Assembly (NCBI RefSeq): GCF_003344965.1 | Contig: NZ_CP031194.1 | Location: 7,626,001 to 7,690,000, forward strand | DNA length: 64,000 bases | Reading direction: 5' to 3' | From: Streptomyces paludis | Lineage (GTDB): Bacteria > Actinomycetota > Actinomycetes > Streptomycetales > Streptomycetaceae | Shown here: positions 56,737 to 64,000 of the stretch, piece after piece | How positions within the stretch are numbered: position 1 is the stretch's first letter | How the letters are laid out: every line of letters begins with the position of its first letter | Position numbers and translations under genes: made by a program | The notes under the pieces: model-generated | The model's database searches: none | Told to the model about the DNA's origin: nothing | Seen by the model: the letters and a program-made list of their open reading frames with translations, nothing else

Positions 56737-56904
56737 ATGCCAGGAAGACGTTTCTGGGGGATTATCTTTCTGGCCGAGTACCTGGCCTTCTGCGCCATCG
56801 GATACAAGCTCAACGGCGGTACCCCGAGCGTCCCCTGGAACCTCGCGGGCCTGGCCTGCGGCGCGCTGACCATTTTCGCGTTCAGCAGGTTCCGGAAGGA
56901 GTAG
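56737..56904 (+). CDS. Small two-helix membrane protein, function unknown
   Basis: A 55-residue protein with two hydrophobic stretches (WGIIFLAEYLAFCAIGY and WNLAGLACGALTIFAFS) separated by a polar hairpin, and basic residues at both ends (PGRRF, SRFRKE). ATG 56737 has GAAGGA about 9 bases upstream; a GTG 14 codons earlier is possible but lacks a ribosome site. I recognise no family. It is divergent from the FAD monooxygenase gene. Confidence 0.55.
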   Translation: MPGRRFWGIIFLAEYLAFCAIGYKLNGGTPSVPWNLAGLACGALTIFAFSRFRKE

Positions 56905-57211
56905 GGAGGCCGCGGCGGCGGATCATCCATGCCCGGTGGCCGGTCATGTCACCGTCATGGACGAGGCTCCCGAAGACCTCGCCGTCGGCGCCCTGTCGGC
57001 GATGTCCGGGCTGTAGCGGGACCGCGCGCCGGTCGTCCGAAGTGGCGCGGCCCGGCCTGTTTCGGCTCTGTGAAATCTCCGTCGGAGGGCTCTTCCGTAT
57101 GCGCCTTCGCATGCGAAGCTGCATGCGAGGTTCCGGCGGAGCCACTTTCCGGGGGTGTGTTCCCGGAGGCCGCCTGGTTGTCCAGCCCCTTGAACGACAG
57201 AGGAATTCGCC
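56905..57211. other. Gene-free gap upstream of the ABC/hydantoinase operon
   Basis: No credible gene is seen in either strand; the frames crossing it have Arg/Pro-rich shadow composition. It contains the repeat cluster at 57099-57128 and a ribosome site AGAGGAA just before 57212, so it probably carries the promoter of the following six-gene operon. Confidence 0.5.
57099..57128. promoter_or_regulatory. Triple ATGCG repeat with a 14-base palindrome
   Basis: ATGCG occurs at 57099, 57111 and 57124, and CTTCGCATGCGAAG (57105-57118) is a perfect palindrome. The cluster lies 84-113 bases before the operon's first ATG. Candidate operator for an unlinked regulator. Confidence 0.5.
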
Positions 57212-58312
57212 ATGACGCATCTCGATCGCCGCACACTTCTGCGCTCCGCCGGTGCCGCCGGAGCGGCCCTTCTCGGTGGCGGGCTCCTGGCCGCCTGCGG
57301 ATCACCGGGCAGTTCCTCGTCCGGGGGGTCGACCTCCCTGACCCTCTTTCACTGGGCCGGGGCGCAGGGCACCGTGCCGAGGAAGGTTGCGAAGGCGTTC
57401 GCCAAGAAGCACGGCGCGACCATCCGCTACATCGAGGGCACCAACGCGGACACCTTCCCCAAGCTGGTGTCGTCCGTCCAGATCAACGCGGAGAAGCCGC
57501 TGCTGAACCTCGGCTTCTTCAACGCGCAGAGCTTCGCACAGGGTTCGGCCGACGGCCTCTGGGCGCCGGCCGATGACTCCGCGGTGCCCAACGTCGCCAA
57601 GGTGCTGCCGGGGTACCGCACTTCGGGCGGCCTCGGCGCGTACATGGTGATGGACGCGATGGGGCTCATCTACAACAAGAACGTCATCCGCACCCCGCCC
57701 ACCTCCTGGACGGACCTCTTCGACACGGCCTACCGGGGCAAGGTGACCACCTGGGACGCGCCCGCCTTCAGTGTCAACGCCGTCCCGGTGATCAACCAGA
57801 TCGAGGGTGGTTCCGAGGGCGATCTGTCCAAGGGCATAGCCGCCTTCTCCCGGGCCGCCAAGAGAGGCCAGTTCAGCGGACTGATCGGCTCGCTGGACCA
57901 GCTGCGGCAGCAGCTCAACAGCGGACAGGTCGTGATCGCCCCCGGATTCCAGGGAGTTGCCCAGCCCTGGATCGACGAGGGCGACCCCATCGGCTTCGCC
58001 GTACCCAAGCAGGGGGTGATGGCCTTCCCCGAGGGCTTCCAGCTCGTCAAGGGGTCGAGCGACGACCAGCTCGAACTGGCGGCCGAGCTGATGAACGAAC
58101 TCTTCGCCCCCGCCACCGTGTCCGCGTACAGCGCCGCCACCGCCACCATCCCGCTCGTCGAGGGCGCGGAACTGCCCGCCAAGTACCGCGATGTGGAGAG
58201 CTACCAGCTCCAGACCGTGCAGAACGCGCTCAAGCTGGACTGGGCCGCGCTCGTGAGCGGACTCGACAAGGCCACCACCGCCTGGAACAACGACGTGAAG
58301 GCCCACCTGTGA
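57212..58312 (+). CDS. Spermidine/putrescine-type ABC substrate-binding lipoprotein (Tat signal)
   Basis: A 366-residue extracytoplasmic binding protein. The N-terminus LDRRTLLRSAG is a twin-arginine signal and LLAAC is a lipobox, so it is a Tat-exported lipoprotein. The fold is SBP_bac_8/PotD-like (LTLFHWAGAQGTVPRKVAKAFAKKHG; MGLIYNKNVI; PTSWTDLF; AFPEGFQLVKG). ATG 57212 follows AGAGGAA. It is the first gene of an unbroken overlapping operon ending in HyuA/HyuB, so its ligand is probably a cyclic amide or related compound rather than a polyamine. Confidence 0.92.
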   Translation: MTHLDRRTLLRSAGAAGAALLGGGLLAACGSPGSSSSGGSTSLTLFHWAGAQGTVPRKVAKAFAKKHGATIRYIEGTNADTFPKLVSSVQINAEKPLLNLGFFNAQSFAQGSADGLWAPADDSAVPNVAKVLPGYRTSGGLGAYMVMDAMGLIYNKNVIRTPPTSWTDLFDTAYRGKVTTWDAPAFSVNAVPVINQIEGGSEGDLSKGIAAFSRAAKRGQFSGLIGSLDQLRQQLNSGQVVIAPGFQGVAQPWIDEGDPIGFAVPKQGVMAFPEGFQLVKGSSDDQLELAAELMNELFAPATVSAYSAATATIPLVEGAELPAKYRDVESYQLQTVQNALKLDWAALVSGLDKATTAWNNDVKAHL

Positions 58313-59466
58313 GCGTGGCCGCGGAAGAACCGGGGGGCCGTGGCGAGCCGGCGGCCCACGGCGAACCGGCGGTCCACGCGGACGGTCTCGTCCGGTCGTT
58401 CGGTGCGCACCGGGTCCTGGACCACGTCGAACTGCGCGTCGAGCGCGGCGAGTTCTTCTCCCTCCTGGGCCCCTCCGGCTGCGGGAAGACCACCGCGCTG
58501 CGGATCATCGCCGGACTGGAGGAGGCGGACGAGGGCCGGGTACGGATCGACGGCGCCGATGTCAGCCGTGTCCCCGCGCACCGCCGCCCCACGAATCTGG
58601 TGTTCCAGCAGGGCGCCCTGTTCCCGCACATGGACGTGGCACGGAACGTCGCCTTCGGCCTCAAGGCGGAACACACCGGCCGCGAGGAGACGGCCCGCCG
58701 GGTGGCCGAAGTCCTCGACGTGGTCGGGATGGGCGCCTTCGCCGGCCGGGCGCCGAGCACCCTGTCCGGCGGACAGCGCCAGCGCGTCGCCATCGCCCGC
58801 GCCCTGGTCAAGCGCCCCCGCGTACTGCTGCTCGACGAGCCGCTGAGCGCCCTGGACCTCGGGCTCCAGCTCCGGATGCGGCGTGAACTGCGCGCCCTCC
58901 AACGGCGTACCGCCACCACATTCGTCTGCGTCACCCACAACCAGGCCGAGGCGATGGAGATGTCCGACCGTATCGCCGTCATGGCGCGCGGCCGTATCGA
59001 GCAGATCGGCACGGCCGAGGAGCTGTACCGGACACCGGTCAGCAGGTTCGTCGCCGAGTTCATCGGCGAGAACAACCTCTTCACCGTGACCGGTACGGAG
59101 CCCGGACCCGCCGGCGCGACGCCCGCCGGGCCCGCCCGCTACGCCGTGGCGGCCGCCGACGGTCTGCGCCTGCCACTGCCCGGCGACACCGGCGCCGCCC
59201 CGGACACGGTGGCCGCCGTACGGCCCGAGTCGTTCCGTATCACCCCGCCGGACAGCCCCGACGCGGCCGTACGGGCCGTGGTCCGGTCCGCCGGATTCCT
59301 CGGCGCCCGCGTCCGTGTCGTCCTGGAGACTTCCGAAGGCCGGGAGATCCTGGCCGACACGAGTGGTACGGGCACGATCCCCGCGGTCGGCGAGAGCGTG
59401 GGCCTGGCCGTCGACGCCTCGGACGTCGTCGTCCTGCCGGGTACCGGGCCCGGGAGCCCACGGTGA
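58309..59466 (+). CDS. ABC transporter ATPase, PotA-like
   Basis: A 385-residue ATPase: Walker A GPSGCGKTT, Q-loop VFQQGALFPH, signature LSGGQRQRV, Walker B LLLDEPLSALD and H-loop CVTHNQ, then a TOBE domain in the C-terminal 120 residues (AAVRPESFRI). GTG 58309 overlaps the binding-protein stop by four bases. It powers the two permeases that follow. Confidence 0.94.
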   Translation: MSVAAEEPGGRGEPAAHGEPAVHADGLVRSFGAHRVLDHVELRVERGEFFSLLGPSGCGKTTALRIIAGLEEADEGRVRIDGADVSRVPAHRRPTNLVFQQGALFPHMDVARNVAFGLKAEHTGREETARRVAEVLDVVGMGAFAGRAPSTLSGGQRQRVAIARALVKRPRVLLLDEPLSALDLGLQLRMRRELRALQRRTATTFVCVTHNQAEAMEMSDRIAVMARGRIEQIGTAEELYRTPVSRFVAEFIGENNLFTVTGTEPGPAGATPAGPARYAVAAADGLRLPLPGDTGAAPDTVAAVRPESFRITPPDSPDAAVRAVVRSAGFLGARVRVVLETSEGREILADTSGTGTIPAVGESVGLAVDASDVVVLPGTGPGSPR

Positions 59467-60425
59467 ACGGCCTCCGCGCGTCCGTACGCGCCGAAGCGCC
59501 CGAGCCCGTACGGAGCGACGGCGGACCGTCGGTCCCCGACAGAAACGACCCGAAGCGCCGGAAGGACCCGAAGCGCCGCCGGGGCTACCTGCTCGCCGCC
59601 GCCCTCGTCGCGCCGGGCGCGCTCTATCTGCTGCTCGTCTTCTGCTCGATCGTCCTGCTCCTGCTGTCGTACAGCTTCCGCACCGAACGCACCAGCCGGC
59701 TGTTCGCCCCGTTCGACACGGGCACCTGGAACCGGCTCCTGCACGACGCGTACACCGCGGATGTGCTGTGGACCACGCTGCGGGTGGGCGCCACGGTGGC
59801 CGTCCTCACCGTGCTGATCGCCTATCCCGTCGCCTGGTGTCTGCTGCGGATACGCCGCTGGTGGCTGTCCGGCCTGCTGATGTTCGTCGTCTTCTCGCCG
59901 ATCCTCATCAGTGTGGTGGTGCGGTCCTACGGCTGGATCCTCCTGCTCGCCCCGGACGGCCTTCTGCACGGTCCGCTGGGCAGCTGGCTCTACCACGAAC
60001 CAGGGGTGGTGCTGGCCCTGGTCCATGTGGAACTCCCGTTCGCCATCGTGCCGTTGCTCGGCTCGATCCGATCGCTCCCGGACGGTGTGCTGGAGGCCGC
60101 GGCCGATCTGGGCGCCTCCCCGTGGCGGCGGCTGCGCTCGGTGCTCCTGCCGCTCACGATGCCCGGTGTCATCGCCTCGCTCCAGCTGGTCTTCGCCCTC
60201 ACCGTCAGCGCCTTCGCCACCCCGTCCCTCCTCGGGGGCGGCCGTGTCGCGGTGCTCGCCCAGTCCGTCTACCAGAACATCCAGCAGTTGCAGTGGCCGC
60301 TGGCCGCGGCCCAGGCGCTGGTCCTGCTGGGGGTGGCCCTGACCGTACTGGCGACCTTCAACCGGCTGGGCCGGCTGGCCGACGTACGCCACCGGCTGCC
60401 CGCCGCCGGTCAGGGGGAGGGATGA
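59463..60425 (+). CDS. ABC transporter permease 1, PotB-like
   Basis: A 320-residue permease. A basic cytoplasmic N-terminus (PKRRKDPKRRRG) precedes about six helices; EAAADLGASPWRRLRSVLLPLTMPG is the EAA loop. GTG 59463 overlaps the ATPase stop. It pairs with the next gene product to form the channel. Confidence 0.92.
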   Translation: MNGLRASVRAEAPEPVRSDGGPSVPDRNDPKRRKDPKRRRGYLLAAALVAPGALYLLLVFCSIVLLLLSYSFRTERTSRLFAPFDTGTWNRLLHDAYTADVLWTTLRVGATVAVLTVLIAYPVAWCLLRIRRWWLSGLLMFVVFSPILISVVVRSYGWILLLAPDGLLHGPLGSWLYHEPGVVLALVHVELPFAIVPLLGSIRSLPDGVLEAAADLGASPWRRLRSVLLPLTMPGVIASLQLVFALTVSAFATPSLLGGGRVAVLAQSVYQNIQQLQWPLAAAQALVLLGVALTVLATFNRLGRLADVRHRLPAAGQGEG

Positions 60426-61264
60426 GTGTGCTGACCTCGCGTCGTGTCCTGGCCGCCGTCCGGGCGCTCTTTCTCACGGCGACCGCGCTGTTCGTCCTTC
60501 TGCCACTGGCCGTGGTGGTGGTCAACTCCTTCCGCGGCGCCACCGCGGCCGGTGGGGGAGCGGGCCTCACCCTGCGCTGGTACCGGGAGGCGCTGTCCTA
60601 CGAACCGTTCACCACCGGACTTCTCTACTCGACCCAGGTCGCCGTACTGGCCACACTGATCTCCGTCGTGGTGGGCACCATGGCTGCCTATGCCGTCGCC
60701 CGGCTGGACTTCCCCGGCCGCGAACCGCTGCGGTCGCTGTTCGTGGCACCCCTGAGCCTGCCCCGGGTCGTCGCGGGGTTCTGCCTCTTCGTCCTGTACG
60801 CCTCGCTCTTCCCCGCCGCGTACGGCACCGTCGGAGGTATCGCGTTCGCCCACTGCCTCCTGCTGCTGCCCTTCGTGGTGGCTGTCGTCGGCGCGGCCCT
60901 GGCCGGACTGGACCCCGCGCTGGAGGAGGCCGCGCGCGACCTGGGGGCCTCCCCGCTCGCCGCGTTCGCCCGGATCACCCTGCCGCAGATACGGCCGGCC
61001 CTGCTGGCCGCGACCGTGTTCGCTTTCCTCACCTCCTTCGACGAGGTGGACACCTCGGTGTTCCTCATGCCCGCCGACACCACGACCCTGCCGGTGGCGA
61101 TGTTCCTGCGGCTGGAACAGCGGCAGGACCCCACCGTCACCGCCATGTCGAGTCTGCTGATCGCCGGTTCGCTGCTGCTGGCGGCGCTCGCGGCGGTGGC
61201 GGCCCGCCGGGTGGCCGCGGCCCTGGTGCACACCCCCGCCCCCCAAGGAGCCCACTCCCCGTGA
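60422..61264 (+). CDS. ABC transporter permease 2, PotC-like
   Basis: A 280-residue permease with about six helices and EAA loop EEAARDLGASPLAAFARITLPQIRPALL. VNSFRG in the first periplasmic loop is typical of PotC. ATG 60422 overlaps the permease 1 stop (ATGA) and its stop overlaps the HyuA GTG, so transport and hydrolase genes are translated together. Confidence 0.92.
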   Translation: MSVLTSRRVLAAVRALFLTATALFVLLPLAVVVVNSFRGATAAGGGAGLTLRWYREALSYEPFTTGLLYSTQVAVLATLISVVVGTMAAYAVARLDFPGREPLRSLFVAPLSLPRVVAGFCLFVLYASLFPAAYGTVGGIAFAHCLLLLPFVVAVVGAALAGLDPALEEAARDLGASPLAAFARITLPQIRPALLAATVFAFLTSFDEVDTSVFLMPADTTTLPVAMFLRLEQRQDPTVTAMSSLLIAGSLLLAALAAVAARRVAAALVHTPAPQGAHSP

Positions 61265-63474
61265 CCAGCCTCCTCCCGCCCGGCCCCGCAGAGGGCCCGC
61301 GCTCCGCCGCCGGAGCGCGCCCTGCCGTCGGCGCGAGCCCCGCCGCCGGCCCCCGCCCCGTCCCGCCGCGCTTCCGTATCGGTGTCGACGTCGGAGGCAC
61401 CTTCACCGATGTCGTGCTGGCCGCCGCGGACGGCTCGGTGCTGCACACCGCCAAGGTGCCCTCCGAGGCCGCCGGCCCCGCCGCCGCCGTGGTCCGCGCC
61501 GTCTCCGGCATCCTCGCCCGGCACCACGTCTCCCCGGACCAGGTCGAGTTCTTCGCACACGGGCAGACCTTCGCGCTCAACACCGTGCTCCAGCGGTCCG
61601 GGGCCCGCACCGGACTGCTGGTCACCCGCGGCTTCCCCGACCTGCTGGACATCGGACGGCTGCGGCTGCGCGACCCCATCGACTTCTTCGCCGCGCCGCG
61701 ACGGCCCCTGGTCGAGCGCGGGGACGTACGGGAGATACCGGAGCGGACGCGCGTCGACGGCACGGTGGACCACCCCCTGGACGAGGAGGCCCTCCTCGAA
61801 GCCGCCCGCGACCTGCTCGCGGACGGGGTCGAGGCGCTCGCCGTCGTCTTCCTCCACTCCCACGCCCACCCCGGGCACGAACAGCGGGCCGTGACCCTGC
61901 TCCGGCGGGCCCACCCCGGGCTGATCGTGGCGGGCTCCTGCGAACTGTGGCCGGAGGAGAAGGAGTACGAGCGCGCCACCGTGGCCGTACTGGCCGCGCA
62001 TGTCGCGGGACTCCTGCGCGGCTACCTCGGCGACCTCTCCCGCCGGATGCGCGCGGCGGGACTGCACTGCCCGCTGCACATCACCAAGTCCAACGGCGGA
62101 GTGATGTCCGTGGACAGCGTCCTCACCACCCCCAACGGCCCCAACGGTGCCGCGGAGAGCGAGCAGGGCGCCGCCTCGCTGCTCCGTGCCGCCGTGGAGA
62201 CCCTGCTGTCGGGGCCCGCCGCCGGTGTCGCGGGCGCGGTACGGCTGGCCTCGGCGGCCGGCGTGCGCGACCTCGTCACCATGGACATGGGCGGTACGAG
62301 CGTGGACAGCGCGATCGTCGAGGACGGCCGTATCCCCTACTCCACCGACTCCGAACTGGGCGACTTCCCGCTGATCACCCCGTCGGTCGAGGTGTCCTCG
62401 ATCGGTGCCGGCGGCGGCTCGGTCGCCTGGCTGGACGCCTCCGGTGTGCTGAAGGTCGGCCCGCGCAGCGCGGGCGCGCGGCCGGGGCCGGCCTGTTACG
62501 GGCGCGGCGGCAAGGAGCCCACGCTCACCGACGCCTATGTGGTGTGCGGCTATCTCGACCCGGACGACTTCGCCGGGGGAGTGGTGGGCCTGGACCGTGA
62601 CGCGGCGCGCGAGGCGTTCGCCGGACTGGCCGGCCGGCTGGACATGGACGTGGAGTACGCCGCCGAGGCGGTGGTGAACGTGGCCACCGCGATGATGCAC
62701 GCGCGCCTGGTCCCGCTGCTCGCCCGCCGCGGTGTCGACCCCGCCCAGTGCCGCCTGGTGCCGTACGGCGGGGCGGGCCCCGTCCAGGCGGTGGCCCTCG
62801 CCCGCGAACTCGGCATCCGCCGGCTGCTCGTTCCCTGGTCACCGGGGACGCTGTGCGCGTTCGGCGCTCTCGTCACCGACCTGCGGCACGACCTGGTCGC
62901 CTCCGTCGGCGCGACCACCGGCACCCTCGACGACGCACGGCTGGAGAGCGGGTGGAAGGAGCTGGAGGAGCGGGCCCACGACTGGTACCGCGAGCAGTCA
63001 GCCTCGCTCCACCACGAGGTCGGGCTCACCCGCTGGGCCGATGTCCAGCTGGCCGGACAGTCGTTCACCCTGGCCGTGACACTGCCCGAGGACGAGCGGC
63101 CCACCGTCGCCGCGCTGCGGGCCGCGTTCACCGCCCGCTACCGGGCGGCCTACGGAGTGGACGCCTCGGGACGCGAGCTGGACGTACGCAGCCTGCGCGT
63201 CACCCTGACCGCGCGCTCGCGGCCCCTGACACCGCGCGCCGTCGGCGGCACCACGGCCCGGCCCCGGCCGCACACCGTCGTCGAAGACGGCCGGCTCGTA
63301 CCGGCGGAACGAGTCCGACGGGCCGAACTCGCGCCCGGGACCACACTGCGCGGGCCGCTCGTGGTCTCCGCCCCGGACGCCACCCTCTTCCTCCCCACCG
63401 GCGCCACCGTCGAGGCGGATGCCATGGGGAACCTGCTGATCGACGCCGGGGAAGCCCGGGGAAAGGCATCCTGA
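61261..63474 (+). CDS. hyuA: Hydantoinase/5-oxoprolinase subunit A (HyuA)
   Basis: A 737-residue HyuA. RIGVDVGGTFTDVVL is the N-terminal actin-like ATP-binding motif, GHGQTFALNTVL-type residues follow (AHGQTFALNTV), then SGPAAGVAGA, DMGGTSVD (second phosphate loop) and VPYGGAGPV near the C-terminus. These enzymes use ATP to open cyclic amides such as hydantoins, N-methylhydantoin or 5-oxoproline, with HyuB. The first 36 residues form an extra Pro/Ala-rich leader. GTG 61261 overlaps the permease stop. Confidence 0.93.
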   Translation: MTSLLPPGPAEGPRSAAGARPAVGASPAAGPRPVPPRFRIGVDVGGTFTDVVLAAADGSVLHTAKVPSEAAGPAAAVVRAVSGILARHHVSPDQVEFFAHGQTFALNTVLQRSGARTGLLVTRGFPDLLDIGRLRLRDPIDFFAAPRRPLVERGDVREIPERTRVDGTVDHPLDEEALLEAARDLLADGVEALAVVFLHSHAHPGHEQRAVTLLRRAHPGLIVAGSCELWPEEKEYERATVAVLAAHVAGLLRGYLGDLSRRMRAAGLHCPLHITKSNGGVMSVDSVLTTPNGPNGAAESEQGAASLLRAAVETLLSGPAAGVAGAVRLASAAGVRDLVTMDMGGTSVDSAIVEDGRIPYSTDSELGDFPLITPSVEVSSIGAGGGSVAWLDASGVLKVGPRSAGARPGPACYGRGGKEPTLTDAYVVCGYLDPDDFAGGVVGLDRDAAREAFAGLAGRLDMDVEYAAEAVVNVATAMMHARLVPLLARRGVDPAQCRLVPYGGAGPVQAVALARELGIRRLLVPWSPGTLCAFGALVTDLRHDLVASVGATTGTLDDARLESGWKELEERAHDWYREQSASLHHEVGLTRWADVQLAGQSFTLAVTLPEDERPTVAALRAAFTARYRAAYGVDASGRELDVRSLRVTLTARSRPLTPRAVGGTTARPRPHTVVEDGRLVPAERVRRAELAPGTTLRGPLVVSAPDATLFLPTGATVEADAMGNLLIDAGEARGKAS

Positions 63475-64000
63475 TGCGCAGTTCGCCCGTGACACTGGAG
63501 ATCCTGTCGCGCCGGCTGACCGCTGTCGTGGAGGAGATGGCGGAGACGATCCGCCGGACCAGCTTCAGTGTTTTCGTCAAGCAGACCGCGGACTTCGGCA
63601 CCTGCCTGGTGACCCCGGACGGCGAGGTGTTCGCCGCGCCCCGGAGCATCTCCGGGAACCTGATGATCGGGCTGCCCGCGCGCGCCGCGATCGAGTCGCT
63701 CGCCCCCTACGCGCCCGGCGACATCGGCATCAGCAACGACCCCGACGCCACCGGTGGCCTCGTCACCCATCTGCCGGACGTGTGGACGTGGGCGCCGCTG
63801 TACGCCGAAGGCCGCGTCGTGGCCTACGCGTTCAGCTTCGTCCACGCCTCCGACATCGGCGGCTCGGTCCCGGGATCCATCTCCTGGACGCACACCGACC
63901 GGGCCCAGGAGGGTGTTCTCGTCCCGCCGGCCAAGCTGTACGACGCGGGCCGGGAGAACACGGCGCTGCTGCGGACCGTACTGGCCAACACCCGGGTGCC
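63474..64000 (+). CDS. hyuB: Hydantoinase/5-oxoprolinase subunit B (HyuB), 3'-truncated by window edge
   Basis: The first 175 codons of HyuB are present, running off the window. PVTLEILSRRLTAVVEEMAETIRRTSFSVFVK and GDIGISNDPDATGGLVTHLPDVW are diagnostic of the HyuB N-terminus. ATG 63474 shares a base with the HyuA stop (TGATG). It is the catalytic partner of HyuA. Confidence 0.92.
   Translation, partial: MRSSPVTLEILSRRLTAVVEEMAETIRRTSFSVFVKQTADFGTCLVTPDGEVFAAPRSISGNLMIGLPARAAIESLAPYAPGDIGISNDPDATGGLVTHLPDVWTWAPLYAEGRVVAYAFSFVHASDIGGSVPGSISWTHTDRAQEGVLVPPAKLYDAGRENTALLRTVLANTRV

Noticed and set aside
57099..57128. An origin-like iteron array
   Set aside because: Only three 5-base copies in 30 bases and no replication gene nearby; operator is more likely.
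56929..57576. Arg-rich frame spanning the gap before the Tat lipoprotein
   Set aside because: Overlaps the clear lipoprotein gene in another frame and has shadow composition.

Overview
The window is very GC-rich, tightly packed actinobacterial chromosome, almost certainly from a Streptomyces. Signs of this are GTG starts, many 4-base stop/start overlaps, an AfsR/SARP-type regulator, XRE/MmyB-type and IclR regulators, and a complete coelichelin-type siderophore locus with DmdR/IdeR-like iron boxes. No rRNA, tRNA, CRISPR array, insertion sequence or phage gene was seen.

Layout. (1) 1-5125: a coupled catabolic operon encoding a partial flavin monooxygenase, RidA, DUF1028, an M20 amidohydrolase and an aldehyde dehydrogenase, followed by a strong hairpin. 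(2) 5344-10105: an MFS transporter, an IsdG/MhuD-like haem-degrading monooxygenase, and a large SARP/NB-ARC/TPR regulator that converges on the siderophore locus. (3) 10146-33235: the coelichelin cluster cchA to cchK, comprising formyltransferase, ornithine hydroxylase, FecCD-type importer with its lipoprotein, exporter half CchG, trimodular NRPS CchH, exporter half CchI, esterase CchJ and MbtH-like CchK. The three adenylation codes read from the sequence (DINYWGGIGK, DFWNIGMVHK, DMENLGLINK) fit formyl-hydroxy-ornithine, threonine and hydroxy-ornithine. Four iron boxes sit in front of cchA, cchB, cchF and between cchJ and cchK. (4) 33389-37694: an MmpL/RND transporter and a NarL-type two-component system. 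(5) 37743-44278: aldo/keto reductase, MmyB-type regulator, zinc alcohol dehydrogenase, NAD(P)-binding protein, a 181-bp palindromic MITE-like element, a SnoaL/NTF2-like protein and a cation/proton antiporter. (6) 44315-48162: a family 2A encapsulin shell gene overlapping its cysteine desulfurase cargo gene, with a divergent LysR regulator. (7) 48248-53336: two convergent IclR regulators, and a polar-amino-acid ABC importer coupled to homocysteine S-methyltransferase. (8) 53426-56904: a 2-oxoglutarate/Fe(II) oxygenase, an FAD monooxygenase with a TetR regulator, and a small membrane protein. (9) 57212-64000: a spermidine/putrescine-type ABC importer fused by 4-base overlaps to hydantoinase/oxoprolinase subunits HyuA and HyuB; HyuB runs off the window.

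How it fits together. Iron acquisition is the main theme: siderophore synthesis, export, re-import and iron release, with a nearby haem oxygenase. The two most notable systems are the encapsulin/cysteine-desulfurase compartment and the CchG/CchI exporter pair. In that pair the nucleotide-binding domains have decayed in complementary ways, so only one composite ATP site should hydrolyse ATP.
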